This document shows, piece by piece, positions 6,279 to 12,647 of a stretch of DNA of 36,155 nt (positions within the stretch are counted from its first letter, which is position 1; each line of letters starts with the position of its first letter). A model generated the notes under the pieces. It saw only the letters and a program-made list of their open reading frames with translations. It did not search any database and was not told the DNA's origin. A program made the translations under genes and the position numbers. Origin of the DNA: a virus; IMG/VR virus record IMGVR_UViG_3300036851_000173, positions 1-36,155 of that record. One strand, 5' to 3'.

Positions 6279-6647
6279 TCAGCCGGCCTTCGGCTTCCGG
6301 AGCCGGCTCACCGCCGCCTCGCGGTCCGCGTGGCTCATGTTGTCCCAGCGATCGCGGCCGGCCTGGCGCCGGCTCGTGGCGATCAGGGAGTCCCGCTGTC
6401 GGTAGATCGCAGCCGCCACCTTCGGCGGAATGGCGATCCTGGCGCGGCCCTCGGCGTCGACCATCTGGAGGAACACCTGGAAGCCGGCGTCGGTCTTGTA
6501 CGTCTGGACCACGTAGGTCTGGGCCCGGCCGATGATCGGCATGACGGTCGTCACCGTCGCGGGCCTGGTCTTGGGCGTGTCGGGCAATCCGTCGATCGCT
6601 CCGATGATCCGATCGAAGGTGTCGATCGGCCGCGGCTCGTCGTTCAT
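6279..6647 (-). CDS. hypothetical protein with beta core and basic C-terminus
   Basis: The 122-residue product starts at ATG 6647 (ATGA with the small membrane gene). A likely beta-sheet runs from residue 30 to 75 (PATVTTVMPIIGRAQTYVVQ, GFQVFLQMVDAEGRARIAIP). It is followed by a helix-rich basic tail (AAIYRQRDSLIATSRRQAGR, then ADREAAVSRLRKPKAG). The single-domain size, basic tail and absence of cysteines suggest a nucleic-acid-binding accessory protein. This is an inference; no family is recognised. Confidence 0.7.
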   Translation of the reverse strand: MNDEPRPIDTFDRIIGAIDGLPDTPKTRPATVTTVMPIIGRAQTYVVQTYKTDAGFQVFLQMVDAEGRARIAIPPKVAAAIYRQRDSLIATSRRQAGRDRWDNMSHADREAAVSRLRKPKAG

Positions 6648-6775
6648 CGAATACCTCCCAGGGCGCTCAGGTCGAGCGCCCGCATCAACATGGGGCCGAA
6701 GCTCAGCGCCACGGCTACAACCACCACGATCAGGGCGAGGACCACCACGGCCGTCGCCAGCGTTCCAGAACTCAC
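6644..6775 (-). CDS. tiny single-span membrane protein
   Basis: A 43-residue product from GTG 6775, which forms GTGA with the upstream stop. One long, very hydrophobic segment (TLATAVVVLALIVVVVAVAL, about residues 5-24) is followed by a short amphipathic tail (MLMRALDLSALGGIR). It carries almost no charge before the helix, so orientation is unclear. It resembles small phage inner-membrane proteins of unknown role. The gene is real by its ATGA and GTGA overlaps at both ends. Confidence 0.65.
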   Translation of the reverse strand: MSSGTLATAVVVLALIVVVVAVALSFGPMLMRALDLSALGGIR

Positions 6776-7023
6776 GCTTCCACCTCCAGGCTCAGCAGCT
6801 TCGGCAGCTCGATCAGCGTCGCGCCGCCATCGGTCTCCAGGGCGATCCCCGTCAGGCAGTCGTCGCTGTCGAGGATCAGGGCCAGTCGTCCGCTCGCGCG
6901 GCCGATCACGGCGTCGATGTCGGTGTTCCCGCGGCGGTCCACCAGGGAGCCGCCGGCGCGGTACGTCGCGCGGGCGTCGCGGCCCACGGCCGCGGCAAGG
7001 GTCGGGTCGATGGTCGGGGGCAT
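6772..7023 (-). CDS. hypothetical protein
   Basis: The 83-residue product starts MPPTIDPTLAAAVGRDARAT at ATG 7023, sharing one base with the upstream TGA. The C-terminal half alternates strands (GRLALILDSDDCLTGIALET, GATLIELPKLLSLEVEA), suggesting a small beta-rich fold. No catalytic or metal motif is visible and the family is unknown. Its stop overlaps the GTG of the membrane microprotein that follows. Confidence 0.65.
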   Translation of the reverse strand: MPPTIDPTLAAAVGRDARATYRAGGSLVDRRGNTDIDAVIGRASGRLALILDSDDCLTGIALETDGGATLIELPKLLSLEVEA

Positions 7024-7358
7024 CAGCGGCTCCAGGTCGGCGTCGTGCCGATCGTCGCGTAGGCGGTCAGCACCCGGTCGAGGGTCTGGCCGTACTCGGC
7101 GCGCAGCTCGCGCGTCCGGAGGTACCGGGCGCCGTAGCCGTTCGCGTGGATCGGGTAGCCGGCCGCGGTGAAGGCGTCGTCGATCGTCCAGCCGGTCTCG
7201 CCGTCGAGCTTCGACACGTTCAGCGTCAGGCCATCGGCCTCAAGCTGCGCGTACCAGCCCTCGACGGGCGCTTCCTGGCCGGCGGTCCACGCCGGGTTCA
7301 CCAGGCTCGGCACCAGGCCGGCCTTCGTGCGGCGCAGCGGCGGGATCGTCAGGGTCAT
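7023..7358 (-). CDS. hypothetical protein, first gene of the leftmost P3 operon
   Basis: The 111-residue product is counted from ATG 7358, which follows GAGGAGGCCCGACCC. An in-frame ATG at 7388 would add ten residues beginning MHETT and coincides with the expected transcription start of promoter P3. The body has a central segment GWYAQLEADGLTLNVSKLDG, a helix-rich middle (IDDAFTAAGYPIHANGYGAR) and a basic end. There are no cysteines. I do not recognise the family. As the first gene of the longest leftward unit it is likely made early and abundantly. Confidence 0.7.
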   Translation of the reverse strand: MTLTIPPLRRTKAGLVPSLVNPAWTAGQEAPVEGWYAQLEADGLTLNVSKLDGETGWTIDDAFTAAGYPIHANGYGARYLRTRELRAEYGQTLDRVLTAYATIGTTPTWSR

Positions 7359-7394
7359 GGGTCGGGCCTCCTCTGTGGTCTCGTGCATAGCCCT

Positions 7395-7423
7395 AATCTG
7401 AGGCATCCGCGCGCAGATTGCAA
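7395..7423 (-). promoter_or_regulatory. leftward promoter P3 (module copy 3)
   Basis: Minus strand: -35 TTGCAA (7423-7418), 17-bp spacer with GCGCGC, -10 CAGATT (7400-7395). Six bases later comes ATGCACGAGACC, then 18 bases to an SD-led ATG at 7358. It would drive the long unit from 7,388 down to at least 3,835. It lies back to back with the start of the rightward enzyme cassette, so this region is a divergent control region. Confidence 0.7.
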
Positions 7424-7438
7424 GCCCCTATTTCGTAC

Positions 7439-7468
7439 TTGTCCTGACTGGTACCGACGTGGCATCCT
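7439..7468 (+). promoter_or_regulatory. candidate rightward promoter for the ParB-PAPS reductase cassette
   Basis: TTGTCC (7439-7444), an 18-bp spacer and CATCCT (7463-7468) match the sigma-70 consensus at four and three positions. The position is right: leftward promoter P3 lies just behind it and the first rightward gene starts 90 bases downstream. The match is weak and GC-rich DNA produces such pairs by chance, so this is only a candidate. Confidence 0.25.
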
Positions 7469-7499
7469 TGCGTCTCACGGCGCGGCGGGCTCTGGGGTT

Positions 7500-7510
7500 G
7501 GTCTCGTGCA
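7500..7510 (-). repeat. isolated fifth copy of the leader motif
   Basis: On the minus strand this reads TGCACGAGACC, the 11-base block found directly after the four leftward promoters (2,444-2,454; 3,780-3,790; 7,377-7,387; 14,427-14,437). Here no matching -35 or -10 lies in front of it, although a short frame, (TTG)-HETNPRARRAVRR, continues to a TAG just upstream of P3. It may be a decayed module or an operator in the untranslated leader of the rightward unit. Confidence 0.4.
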
Positions 7511-7557
7511 AAGGGCTCTCCCCCAGGCCCGCCCCCGTGTTTCCAGGAGGAGCGCGG

Positions 7558-8154
7558 GTGCCCACGACCGAGACCCCGACGACGGCGAACATCGCGCCGG
7601 CCCTCGAGCGCCTGGCCGTCCGGCTGGACAAGGTGCGGCCCTCCCCGCGGAACCCCCGGCGCGGCGACATCGCCGCCATCACGGACAGCCTCCGCCGGTT
7701 CGGGCAGCAGAAGCCGATCGTCGTCCAGAAGTCGACCGGGCACATCGTCGCCGGCAACCACCTGTTCCGCGCGGCCGAGGCCCTGGGCTGGGACAAGATC
7801 GCCGCCAACGTCGTCGACATGACCGACGACCAGGCCAAGGCGTTCCTGATCGCGGACAACCGGACGGCGGATCTCGGCGCCTACGACCAGGAGGAGCTGG
7901 CGAAGCTCCTGGGCGAGCTGTCCGCGGACGGGCAGCTCTGGGCGACGGGCTACGACGAGGACGACGTGGCCGAGCTGGTCGCCCGCCAGGAGTGGCGCGC
8001 CGCCGGCGGGAGCCCGGTGATCTCGTACACGATCATCTTCGACGACGAGGATCAGCAGAAGGCGTGGAACACCTGGCTCCGTGACCTTCGCAAGCGGTTC
8101 CCCGAGCGCGAGACGCATGCCGCGAGGATCGCTGCCGCCATCCAGGCGCCGTGA
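7558..8154 (+). CDS. ParB/Srx-fold protein, N-terminal-domain type
   Basis: The 198-residue product starts at GTG 7558, seven bases after AGGAGG; the 33 codons upstream in frame are not needed. The ParB/sulfiredoxin fold spans about residues 20-110. It carries the P-x-x-x-N-P-R-R-G turn (28-36), a variant pocket GNHLFRA (66-72) in place of GERR, and ADNRT (99-103). There is no helix-turn-helix as in partition ParB; the C-terminal part (YTIIFDDEDQQKAWNTWLRD) is a short alpha/beta add-on. Members of this group sit beside DNA-modifying enzymes or act as nucleases or ATP-using enzymes. It heads the cassette containing the PAPS-reductase-like gene. Confidence 0.85.
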   Translation: MPTTETPTTANIAPALERLAVRLDKVRPSPRNPRRGDIAAITDSLRRFGQQKPIVVQKSTGHIVAGNHLFRAAEALGWDKIAANVVDMTDDQAKAFLIADNRTADLGAYDQEELAKLLGELSADGQLWATGYDEDDVAELVARQEWRAAGGSPVISYTIIFDDEDQQKAWNTWLRDLRKRFPERETHAARIAAAIQAP

Positions 8155-8282
8155 GCCCGACGTACCGGACGTGGCGCCAGGCGGTCGCGGCTAGCCGGCG
8201 CGAGGCGCTCCGCACCGGCCGCGGCCGGATCATCCTGGTCCGCCTGGGCGACATCATCCGGCGCTTCCTGGTCAGGCCATGA
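8151..8282 (+). CDS. 43-residue basic hypothetical protein
   Basis: The GTG at 8151 overlaps the ParB-like stop as GTGA, and the frame ends in TGA at 8282. The product is strongly basic and helical (MSPTYRTWRQAVAASRREAL, then GRIILVRLGDIIRRFLVRP). It is too short for an enzyme. It may be a DNA- or RNA-binding peptide, or simply a coupling ORF between the two flanking genes. No family is recognised. The conserved overlap at its start and the ATGA at its end support it as a translated gene. Confidence 0.55.
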   Translation: MSPTYRTWRQAVAASRREALRTGRGRIILVRLGDIIRRFLVRP

Positions 8283-8289
8283 CCCCCCC
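8283..8289 (+). other. C7 homopolymer at a probable frame break
   Basis: Seven cytosines follow ATGA at 8279-8282. Read as six, the ATG at 8279 would open MTPRCSKKLCVFDG in the frame of the downstream zinc-binding gene. Read as seven, that ATG runs into another frame. The ATG has the ATGA overlap typical of this operon. The feature may be a sequencing error, a slippage-regulated start or a true mutation. Confidence 0.5.
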
Positions 8290-8309
8290 GGTGCTCCAAG
8301 AAGCTCTGC

Positions 8310-8588
8310 GTGTTCGATGGCACGCACCGGCCGATGCTCCTGGTCAGGCCGAAGGGCCACCCGACCTACTCGGGCCCGCCCATGGAGATCGTCCTGGGCA
8401 TCTTCGTCTGCGCGTCGCACCAGCGGACCACGACGCCGGCGGACCTCATCACGGACGAGGGCTGGAGTCAGATCGAGCAGGCGGTCCTGGCCAGCGGGCG
8501 GGCGGCGCCGGACCGCGAGACGGTCGGCCTGGTCTGGCAGCGCGTCATGGTCAAGGAGCGCGACCCGTTCGGGGTGACACTCGATTGA
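8310..8588 (+). CDS. zinc-binding hypothetical protein, N-terminus probably begins at 8,279
   Basis: From GTG 8310 the frame gives 92 residues. The in-frame codons just before it encode CSKKLC, which pairs with CASH (near residue 34) to make a C-x4-C / C-x2-H zinc site, so the real protein very likely begins at ATG 8279 across a C7 tract. Other segments are MLLVRPKGHPTYSGPPMEIV and a helix-rich end (WSQIEQAVLASGRAAPDRET). No known family is recognised. Its TGA overlaps the TTG of the PAPS-reductase-like gene, so the two are coupled. Confidence 0.7.
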   Translation: MFDGTHRPMLLVRPKGHPTYSGPPMEIVLGIFVCASHQRTTTPADLITDEGWSQIEQAVLASGRAAPDRETVGLVWQRVMVKERDPFGVTLD

Positions 8589-9682
8589 GCAGGAAGCGGC
8601 GGTACCTGGAGATCGACGTCCTCGAGGCGGCGCGCGATCGCATCCGGCACATCTACGACACCTTCGACTCGATCGTGGTCATGTTCTCCGGCGGGAAGGA
8701 CAGCCTGGTCACGATGCACCTGGTCCGGGAGATCGCGGAGGAGTACGGCGCCCTCCCCGTCGACGTCGTGTTCCGCGATGAGGAGCTGATCCCCGACAGC
8801 GTGATCCGCCTGGTCGACCACTACCGCCAGGAGCCCTGGGTCCGGATGCTCTGGTACGCGGTGCCGCTCAAGTCGAGCCTGTTCGTCCTGGGCGATGTCC
8901 GCGAGTACGTTCAATGGGACCCTGGGCGCCGGCACGTCCGCGAGATCCCGCCCTGGGCGATCACGGTCGTCGAGGGCGAGGCCCCGGGCACGATCTTCTC
9001 GCAGTACGACATGGACCGGGTGGTCGAGCGCGCCTTCCGGGGGAAGATCGCCGCGGTCACGGGCATCCGGGCATCCGAGTCGCTCGTGCGGTTCCGGTCG
9101 TCCGTGAACAAGCTCAACGAGAACTACATCACCGCCAGCGACTCGCTCCTCAAGGGAGTGCCGGGCGCAGCCCGTCTCCGGGCGCCGGCGGTGAGCCTAG
9201 CCAAGCCGATCTATGACTGGCAGGAGAACGACGTCCTCCGGTACATCTGGGAGCACGGGCTCAAGTACGCGCCGGCCTACGATGCCCAGCACCTCGCCGG
9301 CGTCGGCCTCCGGGTGTCGACTCCGCTCCACGCTGAGGCAGCCAAGAAGTTCGGCCGGCTCCGCGAGACCGAGCCCGAGCTGTACGCCAGCGTCATCGAC
9401 ATCTGGCCGGACATGCTCCTCCAGGAACGCTACTGGTCCGAGCTCGACCGCAAGGCGATCATGGCCAGGTACGGCGCGTCGCTCGAGGGCGTCCGGCAGT
9501 ACATCCTGGACACGATCACCGATGACCACTCCCAGGCGCTCGCCCTCAAGCGCCTGGACCTCATCGTCGTCATGGCCCGCAACCAGCCGGACGCCTGGCC
9601 TCCCGACTACGTGCTGACGCAGTTCGTGACCGGCTCGTTCAAGCGGGTGATCCAGCCGAAGAAGGTCATGGTCCCGGCGTGA
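8585..9682 (+). CDS. phosphoadenosine-phosphosulfate-reductase-family (PP-loop) protein
   Basis: The 365-residue product has the PP-loop SGGKDS at residues 35-40, preceded by the strand SIVVMF. It then shows VVFRDEELIPD (about 60-70) and AVTGIRASES (about 157-166), all landmarks of the adenine-nucleotide alpha-hydrolase fold in PAPS reductases and DndC. These enzymes activate a substrate with ATP or reduce sulfate carriers. Phage members usually lie next to ParB-like genes and are suspected in DNA or nucleotide sulfur chemistry. The TTG start at 8585 makes TTGA with the previous stop. No cysteine-tail motif of true CysH reductases was noticed. QueC was considered but the motifs fit less well. 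Confidence 0.85.
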   Translation: MSRKRRYLEIDVLEAARDRIRHIYDTFDSIVVMFSGGKDSLVTMHLVREIAEEYGALPVDVVFRDEELIPDSVIRLVDHYRQEPWVRMLWYAVPLKSSLFVLGDVREYVQWDPGRRHVREIPPWAITVVEGEAPGTIFSQYDMDRVVERAFRGKIAAVTGIRASESLVRFRSSVNKLNENYITASDSLLKGVPGAARLRAPAVSLAKPIYDWQENDVLRYIWEHGLKYAPAYDAQHLAGVGLRVSTPLHAEAAKKFGRLRETEPELYASVIDIWPDMLLQERYWSELDRKAIMARYGASLEGVRQYILDTITDDHSQALALKRLDLIVVMARNQPDAWPPDYVLTQFVTGSFKRVIQPKKVMVPA

Positions 9683-9912
9683 CCGACAAGCCCAACGCCC
9701 GCTTCCGGGTCACGCCCGAGTTCACCCGACAGGTCGCGGCCGGCATGCGCGCGGCGAAGGTGGTGCCGGGCCACGTGCTCCTGGAGGGCGGTCCGCTGGC
9801 CGACTGGCTCGTCAAGGATGGCGCGCCGGCGCTGGACCCCGGGTGGTCCGAGGAGGGGCAGTACGTCCGAGAGGGCGATCGAGCGACATGGCGACCCGTC
9901 ACGTCGTCCTGA
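9679..9912 (+). CDS. hypothetical protein
   Basis: The 77-residue product starts at GTG 9679, overlapping the previous stop. It begins MTDKPNARFRVTPEFTRQVA and continues with KVVPGHVLLEGGPLADWLVK and an acidic, Trp-rich end (DPGWSEEGQYVREGDRATWR). The pattern resembles a small beta-rich domain. No motif or family is recognised. It lies between the PP-loop enzyme and a glycosyltransferase, so it may be an accessory of either one, but that is inference from position only. Confidence 0.6.
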   Translation: MTDKPNARFRVTPEFTRQVAAGMRAAKVVPGHVLLEGGPLADWLVKDGAPALDPGWSEEGQYVREGDRATWRPVTSS

Positions 9913-10637
9913 CCCGTTCGGCCTATGGGCCCGACTGGAGCTTCGGCGCGAACCTGGCCAGGCTCAAGGTGACGGAGGGGATCACGGCCGTCACGATGGC
10001 CAGGCAGACCGCCCCGCCGGACACCTGGCATTGGATCATCCTCCTGGACGCGCGGGACCCGCTGATCGAGCGGCGCATGGCGGTCTACCAGGCCGCGGCG
10101 CTCTCGCCCGGCTTCATCTTCTGGCAGCCTCCCGAGGAGGCGATCGCGCCGGCGCCCTGGGACCCGCGCGCTGACCCTGGGCGACTGGAGGGTCTCGCCG
10201 CGGCCGCGTACACCGCGCCCTGGGCCCGGGCGGTCGGGCCCCGCGACGAGCCGCTCCTCCAGACCCGCCTCGATGACGACGACGGCTTCGCTCCGGATGC
10301 CCTCGAGCGGATCGCGCGCGCCGGCGCCCGCCTGACCGAGCGGACGATCCTCATGCTGCCCATCGGGTACCGGACGTGGCGCGGCCAGGCCGAGCGGGTC
10401 GTGCACCTCAAGAACGCCTGGCAGACGTTGTTCACGCCGGCCGGCGACGAGCTGGGGGTCTACGACTACGGGCACACTCACGCGGCCGAGGTGGCGCCGG
10501 TGGTCATGGTCGACAAGGACCCGGGCTGGCTCTGGGTGAGGCACGGCCAGACGATCTCAGGCACACGGACAGCGGCCGGAACGATCACGCCGGCCATACG
10601 TGCCATGTTCCCGATCGACTGGACTCTGGCCCGTTGA
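9888..10637 (+). CDS. rhamnosyltransferase-like glycosyltransferase (GT-A fold)
   Basis: The 249-residue product has a Rossmann-like start (HVVLTRSAYGPDWSFGANLA), the core strand TWHWIILLDARDPL (about 47-59) and an acidic metal site TRLDDDDGF at 126-134. The last of these is the signature I associate with the putative rhamnosyltransferase family (PF11316). Such enzymes move a nucleotide-activated sugar to a carbohydrate or protein acceptor in the cytoplasm. ATG 9888 was chosen over the earlier frame start because it lacks the shadow-like extension. The next gene is a NodB deacetylase, so the two could build and trim one sugar. Confidence 0.75.
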   Translation: MATRHVVLTRSAYGPDWSFGANLARLKVTEGITAVTMARQTAPPDTWHWIILLDARDPLIERRMAVYQAAALSPGFIFWQPPEEAIAPAPWDPRADPGRLEGLAAAAYTAPWARAVGPRDEPLLQTRLDDDDGFAPDALERIARAGARLTERTILMLPIGYRTWRGQAERVVHLKNAWQTLFTPAGDELGVYDYGHTHAAEVAPVVMVDKDPGWLWVRHGQTISGTRTAAGTITPAIRAMFPIDWTLAR

Positions 10638-11113
10638 GGGCGGCTCTGTGGCACCGGCTCCCGGGCAACTTCCTCGAGCAGCTCGACGCGGTGATCGCCG
10701 GCGGCATCCGCGAGTTCCACTTCGATGACGGGTACGACGACATCGACCTGGCCGGCGAGGAGCTGGAGGACCGCGGCCATCGCGGCGTGTTCTTCGTCGT
10801 GACGGGCTGGCTCGGGCTGGAGGGCTTCGCCACCGAGGCGGACGTGCGATCGCTCCAGGAGCGCGGCCACGAGATCGGCAACCACACCGCCCACCACGTC
10901 ATGCTCACGAAGGTCGCGGCGTCCGTCGTGCGCGAGGAGCTGCGCCAGGGCGAGGAGGATCTCGGCCGGATCACGTCCCGCTGGCCGCATCGGATCGCCT
11001 GGCCGTATGGCCTGGCGCCGGCGGGCTTCGATGGCGGGCGCGGGATCACCGAGGCCGAGGTGTTCGTGCCGCGTACCATGACGGGCCACGAGATCAGGAG
11101 GGCCCTTCGATGA
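10634..11113 (+). CDS. polysaccharide deacetylase (NodB/CE4) domain protein
   Basis: The 159-residue product, from TTG 10634 overlapping the previous stop, carries the CE4 motifs. FHFDDGYDD lies at 28-36 (catalytic and metal Asp at 31-32) and HEIGNHTAHH at 79-88 (metal His at 84 and 88); WPYG at 123-126 is a weak third motif. CE4 enzymes remove N-acetyl groups from N-acetylglucosamine-type sugars using a metal. There is no signal peptide, so it acts in the cytoplasm, not on the cell wall outside. It is shorter than typical NodB domains (about 190-200), so the barrel may be trimmed. Confidence 0.8.
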   Translation: MRAALWHRLPGNFLEQLDAVIAGGIREFHFDDGYDDIDLAGEELEDRGHRGVFFVVTGWLGLEGFATEADVRSLQERGHEIGNHTAHHVMLTKVAASVVREELRQGEEDLGRITSRWPHRIAWPYGLAPAGFDGGRGITEAEVFVPRTMTGHEIRRALR

Positions 11114-11640
11114 GGCCAGGCGAAGATCCGGTCGACCGCATCGAGTGGCGGTCCGCCGACGAGCTGCGAACGAACGACTGGAACCCGAACGTCGTGCACG
11201 TCCCCGAGCTTCGCCTCCTGGAGACGTCGATCCTGGAGAACGGCTGGGTCCAGCCGGTGCTCATCAACGCGGCCGGCCTCCTCATCGACGGCTTCCACCG
11301 GGTCATGCTCGCCCAGCGATCGAAGCCTCTGCGCGAGCGGTACGCCGGCGAGGTGCCGTGCGCCGTCCTGGACATGGACGACTTCCAGGCGCGCCTCCTG
11401 ACCGTGCGGATCAACCGGGCGAAGGGCAGCCACGTCGCGGTCCGGATGTCCGCCCTGGTCAAGACGGTCATCGACGAGGGCGGGCTGTCCGTCGAGGAGG
11501 TGGCCAGGCAGATCGGGGCGACGCCGGCGGAGGTGGCGCTGCTCCACCAGGACGACGTGTTCAAGGCCCGCGACATCCCGAACTGGCCGTACTCGAAGGC
11601 GTGGGTCCCCGAGGAGGTGCCGGGTGGCTCTGCATCCTGA
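11110..11640 (+). CDS. second ParB/Srx-fold protein of the cassette
   Basis: The 176-residue product begins MRPGEDPVDRIEWRSADELR at ATG 11110 (ATGA). It has NDWNPN (22-27), a helix with LETSILENGWVQPVLIN, and the pocket variant IDGFHRVMLA (59-68) where partition ParB has GERR. The middle (LLTVRINRAKGSHVAVRMSA) and a helix-turn-helix-like stretch (LSVEEVARQIGATPAEVALL) are followed by a short tail. The fold matches ParB/Srx, but it lacks the classic nuclease signature. It closes the sugar-enzyme group and may bind DNA or nucleotides. How it differs from the 7,558 copy cannot be settled here. Confidence 0.8.
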   Translation: MRPGEDPVDRIEWRSADELRTNDWNPNVVHVPELRLLETSILENGWVQPVLINAAGLLIDGFHRVMLAQRSKPLRERYAGEVPCAVLDMDDFQARLLTVRINRAKGSHVAVRMSALVKTVIDEGGLSVEEVARQIGATPAEVALLHQDDVFKARDIPNWPYSKAWVPEEVPGGSAS

Positions 11641-12028
11641 CTTCAACCAGAAGGGCCTGGCCGTCGAGCTCGTCCTGGACGGTGAGTGGCACCAGCTCCT
11701 CCCGGCGGTCAAGCCGCCGGCCGGCACGTACGTCCTGGTCGCCGCGGTCCTGGGCGAGATCGACCACGACAACCAGCCGGACACGAACCTGGGCCTCAAG
11801 GTGATGCGCCACAAGGCGGACGGCTCCCCCGATCTGATCGACAACGGCACGGCCTGGACGACCGCGCTGCTCCGGGATCTCGTCACGTCGACGTGGGCCC
11901 ACACCTGGCCGTCCAAGATCACCGTCAGCGCGACCTACCCGGCCTTCTCGATCTGGTACCGGGCGTCGGGTGGCGCGGCTCTCCTCGAGCAGCAGCTCCT
12001 CAAGTTCCTACGGCAGCGCGACTCGTGA
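11624..12028 (+). CDS. hypothetical protein
   Basis: The 134-residue product starts at GTG 11624, six bases after GAGGAGG, and overlaps the ParB-like gene by 17 nt. It begins MALHPDFNQKGLAVELVLDG and contains several predicted strands (GTYVLVAAVLGEIDHDNQPD, NLGLKVMRHKADGS). A Ser/Thr-Trp segment (TSTWAHTWPSKITVSATYPA) and a terminal helix follow. No known domain is recognised. Position and coupling link it to the sugar and ParB cassette, though it could equally be an independent accessory gene. Confidence 0.7.
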   Translation: MALHPDFNQKGLAVELVLDGEWHQLLPAVKPPAGTYVLVAAVLGEIDHDNQPDTNLGLKVMRHKADGSPDLIDNGTAWTTALLRDLVTSTWAHTWPSKITVSATYPAFSIWYRASGGAALLEQQLLKFLRQRDS

Positions 12029-12261
12029 ACGACCGGCATCAATGCGCCGCGCCCGACTGCCACGTCGAGCTGCCGAACTACCTCCTGGCCTGTCGAGCTC
12101 ATTGGCGCCAGCTCCCGCCCTTCCTCCAGGGCGCGATCACGAAAGCCTGGAACCGCCGGCGCCGGCACCCCGAGAACCCCGACCTGGCGGCGGCTCACAT
12201 CGCGGTCGTCCAGGACGCTATGGCCATCTGGGTCGGCGTCACGGTAGGCGTCACGCCGTGA
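12025..12261 (+). CDS. small zinc-binding protein
   Basis: The 78-residue product starts MNDRHQCAAPDCHVELPNYL at GTG 12025 (GTGA). Three cysteines and a histidine are arranged C-x4-C-H ... C-x2-H (CAAPDCH, then CRAHW). I recognise this pattern (C-A-A-P-x-C ... LL-x-C-R-x-H-W) as a small zinc protein found in many actinobacterial phages, with no assigned function. A helical C-terminal half follows (HPENPDLAAAHIAVVQDAMA). Confidence 0.75.
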   Translation: MNDRHQCAAPDCHVELPNYLLACRAHWRQLPPFLQGAITKAWNRRRRHPENPDLAAAHIAVVQDAMAIWVGVTVGVTP

Positions 12262-12647
12262 CACTCGTCATCCGTGAGATCCCGTACTCTGCGGTCGCGC
12301 CGTGGCGGTCGCCCGCGGCGCGCGATCACGTCGCCCTGGGCCCGACATCGAACACGACGTGGTTCGGGGCGTTCGATGAGCTGCCCAGCGATCAGGACCC
12401 GGCGCTCCTCGCGGTGGCCGGGCTCATCAAGGTCGGCAAGGCCCACCGGATCAAGGGCGTCTACGTCCCGCCGCTGTTCCGCGGTCAGGGCTTCGGGACG
12501 AAGCTCACGGAGCACCTGATCGAGCTGCACCGTGACGATCTCCTCGAGGTGCTGGCCTACTCGCCGGCGTTCTACGAGGCGCGCGGGTTCGTGCTGGTCA
12601 GCTCCCCGCGCGAGGGCGTGTCTCGGCTGGTCCGTCGCCCGGGCTGA
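12258..12647 (+). CDS. GNAT-family N-acetyltransferase
   Basis: The 129-residue product from GTG 12258 has the GNAT acetyl-CoA loop RGQGFG at 75-80. It is preceded by the strand IKGVYVPPLF and followed by the helix TKLTEHLIELHRDDLLEVLA and the end segment SPAFYEARGFVLVSS. GNAT enzymes transfer acetyl groups from acetyl-CoA to amines of proteins or small molecules; the acceptor is unknown. Its 3' end overlaps the opposite-strand gene (12,598-12,894) by 50 nt, so the two transcripts are complementary at their ends. It could acylate an amino sugar made by the upstream deacetylase, which is speculative. Confidence 0.85.
   Translation: MTLVIREIPYSAVAPWRSPAARDHVALGPTSNTTWFGAFDELPSDQDPALLAVAGLIKVGKAHRIKGVYVPPLFRGQGFGTKLTEHLIELHRDDLLEVLAYSPAFYEARGFVLVSSPREGVSRLVRRPG

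Noticed and set aside
7428-7859. Minus-strand open frame of 143 codons ending in HETNPRARR, extending over the ParB-like gene
   Set aside because: Most of it is a shadow of the plus-strand ParB-like gene. Only the short end near 7,430-7,512 carries the repeated leader block and is reported separately.
8585-9682. PP-loop gene as QueC (preQ0 synthase)
   Set aside because: Length (365) and motifs after SGGKDS fit the PAPS-reductase/DndC group, and QueC zinc cysteines are not seen, so a 7-deazaguanine synthesis role was not assigned.
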